Origin: Ignavibacteria bacterium
GTDB taxonomy: Bacteria; Bacteroidota; Ignavibacteria; Kapaibacteriales; UBA961
Direction: 5' to 3'
Length of the DNA stretch: 64,000 bases
NCBI GenBank assembly: GCA_016720145.1
Contig: JADJXV010000002.1
Span: forward strand, 186,001 to 250,000
Every line of letters starts with the position of its first letter. Position 1 is the first letter of the stretch. Position numbers and translations under genes: made by a program. Of the stretch, positions 29,186-37,052 are shown piece by piece. Below the pieces are notes generated by a model. It saw only the letters and a list, made by a program, of their open reading frames with translations, ran no database searches and was not told the origin of the DNA.

Positions 29186-29681
29186 GTTATCCTCCTCTTT
29201 TAATAATATAAACTGTCAATTTGAAGCCAAACCCTATATGAAGGAATGGCAATATAACCCATCTGAGCCTAAAACACAACTTAATTCTTCTTCATAAATA
29301 AAAATATTACGCAATCAAAGATAGTGCCAAAAAGCCATTCTATTTAATTTGATATAATATCATAAGTCATTTAGAGAAAATAAAATACAGAATAATAGTA
29401 CTTAGATGTTTGTATAATAATACGAATATATTAACCCATCAATCATCAGTTCTCTTTCTCTCTATAATTACGTTGCTCCAACGACAATACTCAATCTATA
29501 CATAGTTGTTCAATTGTACTATTTATCTGGAAATCTCATCTATTTCCAGACACAACTTTGACATACCGCAGACATAACGCTGACATAAGCCCTCCCCAAG
29601 CCCCGTACTTTTGCGACACTTCTTTGTAATAATTCTATTGCAAGGCTCAAATAACTTGTTTAATTATAAAGGTTTAATTGC
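29186..29681. other. Intergenic region with no gene; regulatory motifs near its right end
   Basis: About 495 bases between the transglycosylase and aminotransferase genes. No coding frame or RNA gene is seen. The distinctive content is the GACATA series and a -7 box near 29560-29613. Confidence 0.5.
29560..29613 (+). promoter_or_regulatory. Triple GACATA motif and TACTTTTG -7 box
   Basis: GACATA occurs at 29560, 29571 and 29582, spaced exactly 11 bases (one helical turn). TACTTTTG (29606-29613) fits TAnnTTTG, with the third GACATA about where a -33 element should be and no TTG present. This resembles an activator-dependent or alternative-sigma promoter for the aminotransferase cassette. Confidence 0.5.
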
Positions 29682-30797
29682 ATGGCACATTCTCTGATCT
29701 ATCTCGATCGCAACGAGAGCAACTATGGTCCGGCTCCCAAATGCTACGACGTACTCCGCACTGCCGGGCTTGAGTCGATGAGCTGGTATTCCCGCGAATT
29801 CGGCACCGGCTCTAAAAGTATTCTTACAGCACGGCTTGCCGCTGATTTACAAATTGATGAGAGCAGTATCATCCTCGGCTATGGAGCAGAAGACCTGCTC
29901 AAGCAATCAGTGCAATGCTTTCTCACAAAAGATGATACAATACTCATTCCATCCTATTCATGGTGGTACTACAAGCAATTAGCCGCTGAAGTCGGATGCA
30001 AACAAGCTGAATATCCGCTGGTTATTCGTGAAAACGGTTACGAATACGATATCGATTCTTTCCTTGAAATTTATTCCGAAGTTAAGCCTTCAATGGTCTT
30101 CATTAGTTCTCCCAATAATCCTACCGGTAACGCTATCTCCCCAATCGAACTCCACGAAATCCTCCACCACCTCTCCGAATCTATCGTCGTTCTCGACGAA
30201 GCTTACTCCTCCAAAAGTACTAATAGCATGATGAAAGAGCTCTTGACTAAGCATCCGAACCTAATCATCATGCGCACCTTCTCAAAGTATTATGCCTTAG
30301 CAGGTATCCGCATCGGCTATGCAGTAGTTGGTGAGAAAGTCAAGGAATTCACAAAATTTACAAATCGTTATCTGGGATATAATCGACTCTCAGAACAAAT
30401 TGCTATCGCCGCGCTCGATTCTCCTGAATATTACGAGGAAATTGCCGAGAAAATGACCCAAGACAAAGAAATGATGTACGAAGAATTCTCCCGCCTCAAC
30501 GGCTTTACGGCCTACCACTCGGTGGCTAATTTTATTCTCGTCAAAATCCCCCGCTCCATGTACACATCGCTCGATACCTACCTTAAAAATCGTGGATTTG
30601 TTGTTAAATTCATGAACGAAGAACTCCTGAATTCTCATCTGAGAATTACCCTCGGAACGCAGAAGCAGAATAGCAATCTCATGAATGCCATCAATGACTA
30701 TTGCCGTGAAAATGCTCACGAGCAGGAAATACACCGCATCTTTCAACCTGCATACCATGAATTTCGCAAGGAGAATACCCATGAAGCAGCTCTTTGA
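29682..30797 (+). CDS. Class I/II PLP-dependent aminotransferase (HisC/CobD-like)
   Basis: 371 residues. Fold type I PLP enzyme: LDRNESNYGPAP start, ILGYGAEDLL, SSPNNPTG (PLP-phosphate/Asn region), VVLDEAYS (Asp to the pyridine N), RTFSKYYALAGIRIGY (Schiff-base Lys in FSK), and the carboxylate Arg in HLRITLGT. HisC and threonine-phosphate decarboxylase share this build, so substrate cannot be read off. No histidine or cobalamin gene is near. Instead its end overlaps a CDP-alcohol transferase by 17 bases and a nucleotidyltransferase follows, so it may make an amino-bearing phospho-alcohol or phosphonate head group. Confidence 0.85.
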   Translation: MAHSLIYLDRNESNYGPAPKCYDVLRTAGLESMSWYSREFGTGSKSILTARLAADLQIDESSIILGYGAEDLLKQSVQCFLTKDDTILIPSYSWWYYKQLAAEVGCKQAEYPLVIRENGYEYDIDSFLEIYSEVKPSMVFISSPNNPTGNAISPIELHEILHHLSESIVVLDEAYSSKSTNSMMKELLTKHPNLIIMRTFSKYYALAGIRIGYAVVGEKVKEFTKFTNRYLGYNRLSEQIAIAALDSPEYYEEIAEKMTQDKEMMYEEFSRLNGFTAYHSVANFILVKIPRSMYTSLDTYLKNRGFVVKFMNEELLNSHLRITLGTQKQNSNLMNAINDYCRENAHEQEIHRIFQPAYHEFRKENTHEAAL

Positions 30798-31653
30798 AGA
30801 ATATAAACGTTCGCTCAAGCTCCTCGAAATCGAGGAGCTTTTGGATGTGGTGCTCTATCGACCACTCGCCTTTGCGTTTGTCAAATCAATTTACAACACA
30901 TCCATTACTCCCAATCAAATCACGTGTATCGCCGTGATTTTTGGAATAGTTGGTGGTGGATTGTTATCTGTCGGCACATATCAGGCAAGTATTACAGCAG
31001 CGATATTGCTCCTGTTCTATGTAGTATTTGACTGTAGCGACGGAATGCTGGCGCGGCTCAAGAAAAACGGAAGTCCTTTCGGACGCGCGCTTGACGGCTT
31101 ATCTGATTATATCGTCGGGAGTACCATATATATAGGTATCGCAATCGGATATGCCGGACACGAACACTCCACAGCGCTCTGGTTGCTGACATTTGCAGCA
31201 GCAGTAAGCAATTCACTCCACGCGGTACTTGTTGATTATTACCGGCTTCGCTTTGTAGAATATACTCGATCGTCTGAAGCAACCGTGGTTATTACTTCTT
31301 CGGAAGAATCGAAGGAAATTACCCAAAAGGGAATACTCGAACAATTCCTTTCCAAATTAGACGCAAATTATGCAAAAGCGCAACGGTTAATTACCCGCCG
31401 CAGAACAGATAATCAACTCGTTCGAAGCGATAAATATTACCGCAAAAACAAAACAATCCTCCGTTATTGGACCTTCCTCGGTACTTCTACACAGCTTACT
31501 TTACTTATCTTTTGCGCATTTATCCATCGTATTGATTTGTATCTCTGCGGAATTATCGTCGTGGGGAATCTCTACGCAATCACGCTCAGTATCATTCAAT
31601 CACGAATTGACGCACAATTACATAACCATTCACATTTTAAGGTCGCCCTATGA
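30781..31653 (+). CDS. CDP-alcohol phosphatidyltransferase family protein
   Basis: About 290 residues from ATG at 30781, with AAGGAG eight bases upstream (an extension to 30685 is spurious). Has the signature D-x2-DG-x2-AR-x8-G-x3-D-x3-D (DCSDGMLARLKKNGSPFGRALDGLSD), the metal and CDP site of enzymes that move a phospho-alcohol from a CDP carrier, and about six membrane helices. A soluble ~65-residue insert (residues ~160-225) separates the helices. Overlaps the previous gene by 17 bases and the next by four, so a tight operon. The acceptor and head group are unknown. Confidence 0.87.
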   Translation: MKQLFEEYKRSLKLLEIEELLDVVLYRPLAFAFVKSIYNTSITPNQITCIAVIFGIVGGGLLSVGTYQASITAAILLLFYVVFDCSDGMLARLKKNGSPFGRALDGLSDYIVGSTIYIGIAIGYAGHEHSTALWLLTFAAAVSNSLHAVLVDYYRLRFVEYTRSSEATVVITSSEESKEITQKGILEQFLSKLDANYAKAQRLITRRRTDNQLVRSDKYYRKNKTILRYWTFLGTSTQLTLLIFCAFIHRIDLYLCGIIVVGNLYAITLSIIQSRIDAQLHNHSHFKVAL

Positions 31654-32414
31654 AAATTGTCCTTCTCGCCGCCGGGATTTCCTCCCGCCTGCGCCCCTAT
31701 ACCGATAATTCTCCCAAATGTCTGCTCACAATCGGACGCGCCTGCATGCTCGAACGCACGCTCGATAACCTCTGTAATTATGGTCTGACCGATATTATTA
31801 TCGTTACCGGTTACCGCCATACCATGATCGAAGATTTCGTGCGCAATACCTATCCTGAACTACCGGTTACCTTTGTGCACAACCCGCATTTCGAATCGAC
31901 CAACAATATCTACTCTCTCTGGCTCACCAAGAAGTATGTTTCCGGTCATGACATGATGCTCTTAGACAGCGATATCCTTTTTGATAAGCATATCCTTGGT
32001 CAATTACTTACATCTCCTCACGATAACTGTCTCGCACTGCGGCACGGCATGCTCGGCGAAGAAGAAATCAAAGTGAGTATTTATCCAGGCACCGGAACAA
32101 TTCGAGAAATCAGCAAAACTATTCCCCTCACACAAGCAATCGGCGAATCAATCGGAATAGAAAAATTTGGCGTCGAAAGTACGCGTAAGCTTTTTGAAAT
32201 CATGGATAATATGATTCTTCACCACGGAATGGTGAACGTGTTTTATGAAGCTGCCTTTCAACGGGCAATTAAGTCCGGCATGATGGTCTATCCGGTGAAT
32301 ACCAATCAGTATCTCTGCGCGGAAATTGATACACTCGATGACTTCATTTCGGCTGAAAATACCATCGTTCCCTTCCTCGATGCTGAGCACTGTCGCCTCG
32401 TTCTCTCGGATTAA
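31650..32414 (+). CDS. Nucleotidyltransferase, phosphocholine-cytidylyltransferase-like
   Basis: 254 residues. The N-terminus LLAAGISSRLRPYTDNSPKCLLTIG is the GT-A-type nucleotide-binding motif of NTP transferases. NNIYSLWLTKKY and LLDSDILFD follow the pattern of LicC- and PntC-type cytidylyltransferases, and ETD-like EIDTLDDF is the second metal site. Reaction inferred: CTP plus a phosphorylated amino alcohol or aminophosphonate gives a CDP derivative, the substrate for the coupled membrane transferase just upstream. Overlaps that gene by ATGA. Confidence 0.85.
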   Translation: MKIVLLAAGISSRLRPYTDNSPKCLLTIGRACMLERTLDNLCNYGLTDIIIVTGYRHTMIEDFVRNTYPELPVTFVHNPHFESTNNIYSLWLTKKYVSGHDMMLLDSDILFDKHILGQLLTSPHDNCLALRHGMLGEEEIKVSIYPGTGTIREISKTIPLTQAIGESIGIEKFGVESTRKLFEIMDNMILHHGMVNVFYEAAFQRAIKSGMMVYPVNTNQYLCAEIDTLDDFISAENTIVPFLDAEHCRLVLSD

Positions 32415-32448
32415 TAGTTGGTATTCCTCCCTTCTCACCACACACCAC

Positions 32449-32480
32449 AAGCCCATGGATAACCGCCATGGGCTTTTTTA
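32449..32480 (+). terminator. Rho-independent terminator of the headgroup cassette
   Basis: AAGCCCATGG / CCATGGGCTT with a loop of eight bases, followed by six T. Ends the three-gene transcript. Confidence 0.85.
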
Positions 32481-32541
32481 ATGCAAATGCTTGAACGGCA
32501 AATGGACGGTTAGTATCCGCCGCACCGAACCCAAAAAATCG

Positions 32542-32549
32542 TATTTTTG
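32542..32549 (+). promoter_or_regulatory. Possible -7 box (TATTTTTG) of the glycosyltransferase gene
   Basis: Fits TAnnTTTG, 28 bases before the start. No clear -33 TTG at the right distance. Confidence 0.4.
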
Positions 32550-32577
32550 AACAAATTATCTACTCACGCAGTAAATT

Positions 32578-33771
32578 ATGAAGATACTCTTTGTTCGGAC
32601 GGATTTTTTTGGCCCCCTTAAGACCGGCGGTTCATTCTCCCATATCAGTGGATTTTTAGACGGGTTGCAGGAGCTTGGTCACGAGGTGGCGCTGACTGCA
32701 TCTGCCGAGACCTTCGAGCCGAATCGCTATACATTCCACCATATTCCCTATCCGAAATTATTTAATAATTTCCCGGAAATCCCTTCGATTGCCTACAATC
32801 GTACCCTCAAAAACACATTGCCTCAGATTATCCGCACCGAGAAGCCAACCTTTATTTATCAACGACATAGTGAATTTATCCACGCCACGACGACAATCGC
32901 CCGAAAGGCGGGCTTACGACTAATCTTAGAAGCCAACAACAGCGAGTGGTGGTGGAAGCGTAACTGGGCAAAACTGTTTTTTGACAAGCTCTTACGGCGG
33001 AGCGAAGAGGTGCAGTTTCAGGCAGCCGACGCCATCATGGTCGTTAGTGATGTGCTCAAGCACGACCTCGTGCGCTTGTTTGAATTAGACCCAGGCAAAA
33101 TTCACGTCAATCCCAACGGCGTCGATATACACCGCTTTACCAATACGATTGATGCTCCCAAATTCTTCCAAACGCTCCCGCCCGCACTCCAATCACGCTG
33201 GCGCGGCAAAATTCTCTGCGGTTTCGTCGGCACTTTCGGCGAATGGCATGGCGTAGAAGTACTTGCGCGCTCGGTCAGCCACGCTGTTCGTGAGAATCCT
33301 GCGCTGCATTTTATGCTCATCGGTGATGGAAAATTACGCGGAAGCGTCGAGAAAATTCTTGCTGAAAATGGCGTTTCGGACTCCGTTACGCTCCTCGGTA
33401 CGGTGAAGCATGACCTCGTGCCGTCGTACCTTGCTCTCTGTGAAATTCTCCTGAGTCCGCACACCGAAAACACCGACGGCACTGTCTTTTTCGGTTCGCC
33501 AACGAAATTATTCGAATACATGGGAATGGGCAAAGCAATTGTTGCATCAGGAGTTGGGCAAATCAGCGATATCATCCGCGATGGCACGAACGGCGTCATC
33601 GTTCGACAGCGGGACGAACGTGACCTCGCCGACAAAATCTGCGCTCTCGCCCTCGACCTGCCGAAATGCCACACGCTCGGTGCCGCTGCACGGCGTGATG
33701 CCGAAGACACGTATTCCTGGAAACACAACGCCCGCCGCGCAGTCGAGGTGTATGAGAATTTGCCCAAATAA
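32578..33771 (+). CDS. GT4-family glycosyltransferase
   Basis: 397 residues, GT-B fold. N-terminal acceptor domain with GGSFSHISGFLDGL; C-terminal nucleotide-sugar domain with VNPNGVDIHRF, LCGFVGTFGEWHG, FMLIGDGKLRG and the E-x7-E region FGSPTKLFEYMGMGKAIVAS. It probably adds a hexose to a surface polysaccharide or lipid. It is transcribed alone after a terminator; proximity to the headgroup cassette may hint at a shared glycolipid, but that is inference. The codons favour C at the third position more than the flanking regions. Confidence 0.9.
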   Translation: MKILFVRTDFFGPLKTGGSFSHISGFLDGLQELGHEVALTASAETFEPNRYTFHHIPYPKLFNNFPEIPSIAYNRTLKNTLPQIIRTEKPTFIYQRHSEFIHATTTIARKAGLRLILEANNSEWWWKRNWAKLFFDKLLRRSEEVQFQAADAIMVVSDVLKHDLVRLFELDPGKIHVNPNGVDIHRFTNTIDAPKFFQTLPPALQSRWRGKILCGFVGTFGEWHGVEVLARSVSHAVRENPALHFMLIGDGKLRGSVEKILAENGVSDSVTLLGTVKHDLVPSYLALCEILLSPHTENTDGTVFFGSPTKLFEYMGMGKAIVASGVGQISDIIRDGTNGVIVRQRDERDLADKICALALDLPKCHTLGAAARRDAEDTYSWKHNARRAVEVYENLPK

Positions 33772-33912
33772 TGAATTTGCATGTACTTAATTGAAATTCT
33801 TATCTATTTCTGTAGTACAATAAACTATCAATTAGAGAAAACTAAATTTCGAATAACTGTATCTTTTCGAATGACTTACATGCAAATTAATACCCTCTGC
33901 AATCGTTTTTTC

Positions 33913-35805
33913 ATGAAGCATTTCCTCTGTGCATCGCTCTTCCTCTGTGCATCGCTTCCCTGCGAAGCTCAACTGGGAAATATTGACAGTCCGGGCAACA
34001 CCATAAACACAGCAAAAGACGATACGAATAAAGTAAAAGCGCTCATCGAACTGAGTAAAAACTATTGTACGACAGAGCCATCGTTGGCAATGAAATATGC
34101 TGTTGATGCAAAGGTACTTGCCGAAAAATTACACTATCCGTGGGGAATTGGATATGCGCTCAAAAATATCGGGCTCATTTATCATAACAAGGGGAATTAT
34201 GTGGATGCGCTTCAGACTTGGCAACAAGCGTTGGGTATTTTTGAAGCCAATTCTATAAAAGTTGGCGTATCAAACATGCTCAGTAATATTGGGGCGATAT
34301 ATTACAATAAAAGCGATGAAACAAAAGCACTTGATTATGACTTGCGTTCACTTAAAATTGCAGAAGAGATTAAAGATACGTTGAGAATTGCAACCGCACT
34401 TATCAACATCGGCGCAATCTATGGCAACAAAAAAGCCACCTATCCAACGGCGATAGACTACTACCGAAAAGCGCTTCCATTCAGCAAAGCTACCGGCAAC
34501 CTCGAGTCTGTTGGTATTTGCATGATGAATATTGGTGAGATATTTTTCAAATGGGACAAAAGTGATTCTGCGCTTGCCTATATGCAATTTGCGCTTAAAG
34601 CTTCGGAGGGAACAACGAATATTCCGTATGCGCTCAATAGTATTGGTAAAGTATATCAAAAACAAAAAGAGTATCCGCTGGCTATCCACTATCACCGGCT
34701 CGCTTTCGACTCGGCGCAAAAGCTTGATTCCAAGCTCGATATGGCGCAAGCAGTAGTCGAATTAGCAAGGACTTACCAGGCGACACACGAGTACCAACTT
34801 GCGCTGACTTTCTACGAAAAAGCCCAAAAATTACTCCTTGAGCTCGGCGCAGATGCATCGTATGACCTCAAAGATACCTACGATGGTATGACTGCCTCCT
34901 ATTCCGCACTTTCGGATTATCCAAATGCTTTTAAATATCAACAGTTACTGCTTGCAATAAAGGATTCCCTTTATAATATAGACGTGGACAAAAAGCTCGG
35001 TACCAAGCTCTTCACCTTTGAAATTGATAAAAAACAAAGTGAAATTAATCATCAACAAGACCTCATCACGCAGCAAGCATTCGTTCGTAACGGATTAATT
35101 GGAGGATTCACAATCGTGCTCTTATTCGCAGGAATATTTTTCAAACAGCGCAACAGAATCGGAAAAGAGAAAAAACGCAGCGATGAGTTATTACTCAATA
35201 TTTTACCGGAAGAAATTGCCGAAGAACTCAAGCTAACCGGTTCAGCTTCAGCAAAAAATTATGATAATGTTACCGTGATGTTGACTGATTTCAAAGCATT
35301 TACCACCGTGAGCGAACTCCTCACCCCTCAAGAATTAGTCAACGAACTACACGCCTGTTTCTCCGCCTTTGATGCAATAATACACAAGCACAATATCGAG
35401 AAAATCAAAACCGTTGGTGACGCATACCTCGCAATCTGCGGACTCCCCGTTCCCAATGAAAAACACGCAGAAAACATTATTAACGCTGCACTCGAAATCA
35501 GGGATTTTATGCTCGCACGCAGGCAGAAATATGGTGAAAAATCCTTCGAAGTCCGTATTGGTATCAATAGCGGGAATGTCGTCGCCGGTATTGTCGGCGT
35601 TAAAAAATTCGCCTATGATATTTGGGGAGATACGGTGAATGTAGCTGCACGGATGGAACAAAACAGCGAAGGCGGTAAAATTAATATTTCAGAGACAACT
35701 TATCAATTAGTACAAAACCTCTATCACTTCGACTATCGTGGTGAAATTGACGCCAAAAATAAAGGTCAATTGAAAATGTATTATGTAACTGACAAAGCTT
35801 CGTAA
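33913..35805 (+). CDS. TPR-repeat class III adenylate cyclase
   Basis: About 630 residues from ATG at 33913, chosen because MKHFLCASLFLCASLPCEAQ is a signal peptide. Residues ~30-370 hold about seven TPR units (AYALKNIGLIYHNKGNYVDAL and similar). One membrane helix follows (LIGGFTIVLLFAGIFF, ~400), then a coiled linker with LLLNILPEEIAEEL, then the cyclase domain: metal Asp in MLTDFKAF, second Asp in KTVGDAYLA with the purine-selecting Lys in KIK, and YDIWGDTVNVAARME. Lys and Asp fit ATP, giving cAMP. Periplasmic TPRs would signal to the cytoplasmic cyclase. Confidence 0.9.
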   Translation: MKHFLCASLFLCASLPCEAQLGNIDSPGNTINTAKDDTNKVKALIELSKNYCTTEPSLAMKYAVDAKVLAEKLHYPWGIGYALKNIGLIYHNKGNYVDALQTWQQALGIFEANSIKVGVSNMLSNIGAIYYNKSDETKALDYDLRSLKIAEEIKDTLRIATALINIGAIYGNKKATYPTAIDYYRKALPFSKATGNLESVGICMMNIGEIFFKWDKSDSALAYMQFALKASEGTTNIPYALNSIGKVYQKQKEYPLAIHYHRLAFDSAQKLDSKLDMAQAVVELARTYQATHEYQLALTFYEKAQKLLLELGADASYDLKDTYDGMTASYSALSDYPNAFKYQQLLLAIKDSLYNIDVDKKLGTKLFTFEIDKKQSEINHQQDLITQQAFVRNGLIGGFTIVLLFAGIFFKQRNRIGKEKKRSDELLLNILPEEIAEELKLTGSASAKNYDNVTVMLTDFKAFTTVSELLTPQELVNELHACFSAFDAIIHKHNIEKIKTVGDAYLAICGLPVPNEKHAENIINAALEIRDFMLARRQKYGEKSFEVRIGINSGNVVAGIVGVKKFAYDIWGDTVNVAARMEQNSEGGKINISETTYQLVQNLYHFDYRGEIDAKNKGQLKMYYVTDKAS

Positions 35806-35839
35806 CATATTTTAAATTAACAAGCTAACAATTAACACA

Positions 35840-36760
35840 ATGTCCCTCTTTACCGAAATAACAGCCCTGCCGACCGAACAAAACAACCCGGCAAGCGCGC
35901 TCATCGATACATATTCAACTCGCGAAATCCTTGAATGTATCAATGATCAAGACGCACTTGTCGCTCCCGCTGTTCAATTAGTAATCCCTCAAATTACCCA
36001 AGCCGTCGATGCGCTCGTCGAACGCTTTCGCCGCGGCGGACGCCTCTTTTATGTCGGTGCCGGCACAAGCGGTCGTCTCGGTATTGTCGATGCCTCAGAA
36101 TGCCCGCCTACGTTTGGTGTATCGGCGGAAATGGTACAGGGAATCATTGCAGGCGGCACGCCGGCAATCTTCAAAGCGCAGGAAGGCGCAGAAGACTCCG
36201 AATCAGCCGGTGCTGAAGAAATCCGCACCAGAAATCTAACGATTAATGATACGGTCTGTGGAATCGCTGCATCGGGCAGAACACCATTTGTGCTCGGCGC
36301 TCTCCGTGAAGCAAAACTCGCAGGTCTTTATACGATAATGGTTTCCACGAATACGCCGGAGAATATCATCAAGCTTGGAATAGAAGCGGATGTGATGATT
36401 TGTCCTAAAGTTGGTGCGGAAGTGATATCAGGTTCTACGCGGATGAAGTCCGGCACTGCCCAAAAATTAGTCCTCAATATGCTCACCACCGCCTCGATGA
36501 TCCGCCTCGGCAAGACCCTCGGGAACGTGATGGTAGATGTACAGCTCACCAATGCAAAGCTCCACGAACGCGCCAAAAATATCCTCATGACTCTCACCGG
36601 TGTGGATTATTCCACCGCAGAAATGTATCTCACAGAAAGCGGAGGTAGCGTCAAAACCGCACTCGTGATGATTCTCGGAAATACGACAACAGATGCAGCA
36701 CACGCCGCACTCACTGAAGCAAATGGCTTTGTACGTCAAGCACTTGAGAATTTAAAGTAA
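35840..36760 (+). CDS. murQ: N-acetylmuramic acid 6-phosphate etherase
   Basis: Cleaves the lactyl ether of MurNAc-6-P to GlcNAc-6-P in peptidoglycan recycling. 306 residues with the SIS fold: RLFYVGAGTSGRLGIVDASECPPTFG (substrate phosphate loop and catalytic Glu), GTPAIFKAQEGAEDS (second Glu), and EVISGSTRMKSGTAQKLVLNMLTT. Near-perfect family length. No MurNAc kinase or PTS gene adjoins, so the sugar source is not evident here. Confidence 0.95.
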   Translation: MSLFTEITALPTEQNNPASALIDTYSTREILECINDQDALVAPAVQLVIPQITQAVDALVERFRRGGRLFYVGAGTSGRLGIVDASECPPTFGVSAEMVQGIIAGGTPAIFKAQEGAEDSESAGAEEIRTRNLTINDTVCGIAASGRTPFVLGALREAKLAGLYTIMVSTNTPENIIKLGIEADVMICPKVGAEVISGSTRMKSGTAQKLVLNMLTTASMIRLGKTLGNVMVDVQLTNAKLHERAKNILMTLTGVDYSTAEMYLTESGGSVKTALVMILGNTTTDAAHAALTEANGFVRQALENLK

Positions 36761-36840
36761 TTTTTTATGGTTCGGTTGCTTACATTCCAAACGTTCGCTT
36801 GCGGGCACCCGTTGCCGTCCAAACCAGCTATTCGTGTGAA

Positions 36841-36872
36841 CCGAGGGCATCGCTCAGAAGCGATACTCTCGG
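36841..36872. repeat. Hairpin repeat A, copy 1
   Basis: CCGAG-x-GCATCGCT / AGCGAT-x-CTCGG forms an imperfect hairpin. Near-copies lie at 39293-39324 and 42581-42612. Confidence 0.7.
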
Positions 36873-36890
36873 GGGGAGCGGAAAAATAAA

Positions 36891-36927
36891 AAGACCCAAC
36901 AGGTTTACTTGAACCTGTCGGGTCTTT
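36891..36927. terminator. Terminator-like hairpin of repeat family C, copy 1
   Basis: AAGACCC-ACAGGTT-loop-AACCTGT-GGGTCTT with a T-run. Lies behind murQ and is one of four similar hairpins (42534, 48425, 48561), all built on ACAGG/CCTGT. Confidence 0.7.
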
Positions 36928-36963
36928 GCAATACGGCTTAAAGAATTTGGCAAGTAATTGTAC

Positions 36964-37000
36964 ACTTCGACGGAGCTCAGTGTGACGGAACGGAATGACA
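36964..37000. repeat. CTTCGAC-GCTCAGTGTGAC element
   Basis: ACTTCGACGGAGCTCAGTGT followed by GACGGAACGGAATGAC resembles a short intergenic element frequent in FCB genomes; a reverse-oriented relative appears at 45141-45164. Confidence 0.5.
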
Positions 37001-37052
37001 TCCTTACGACTTACGACTTACTACTTACTACTTACTACTTAAAGACTTACGA

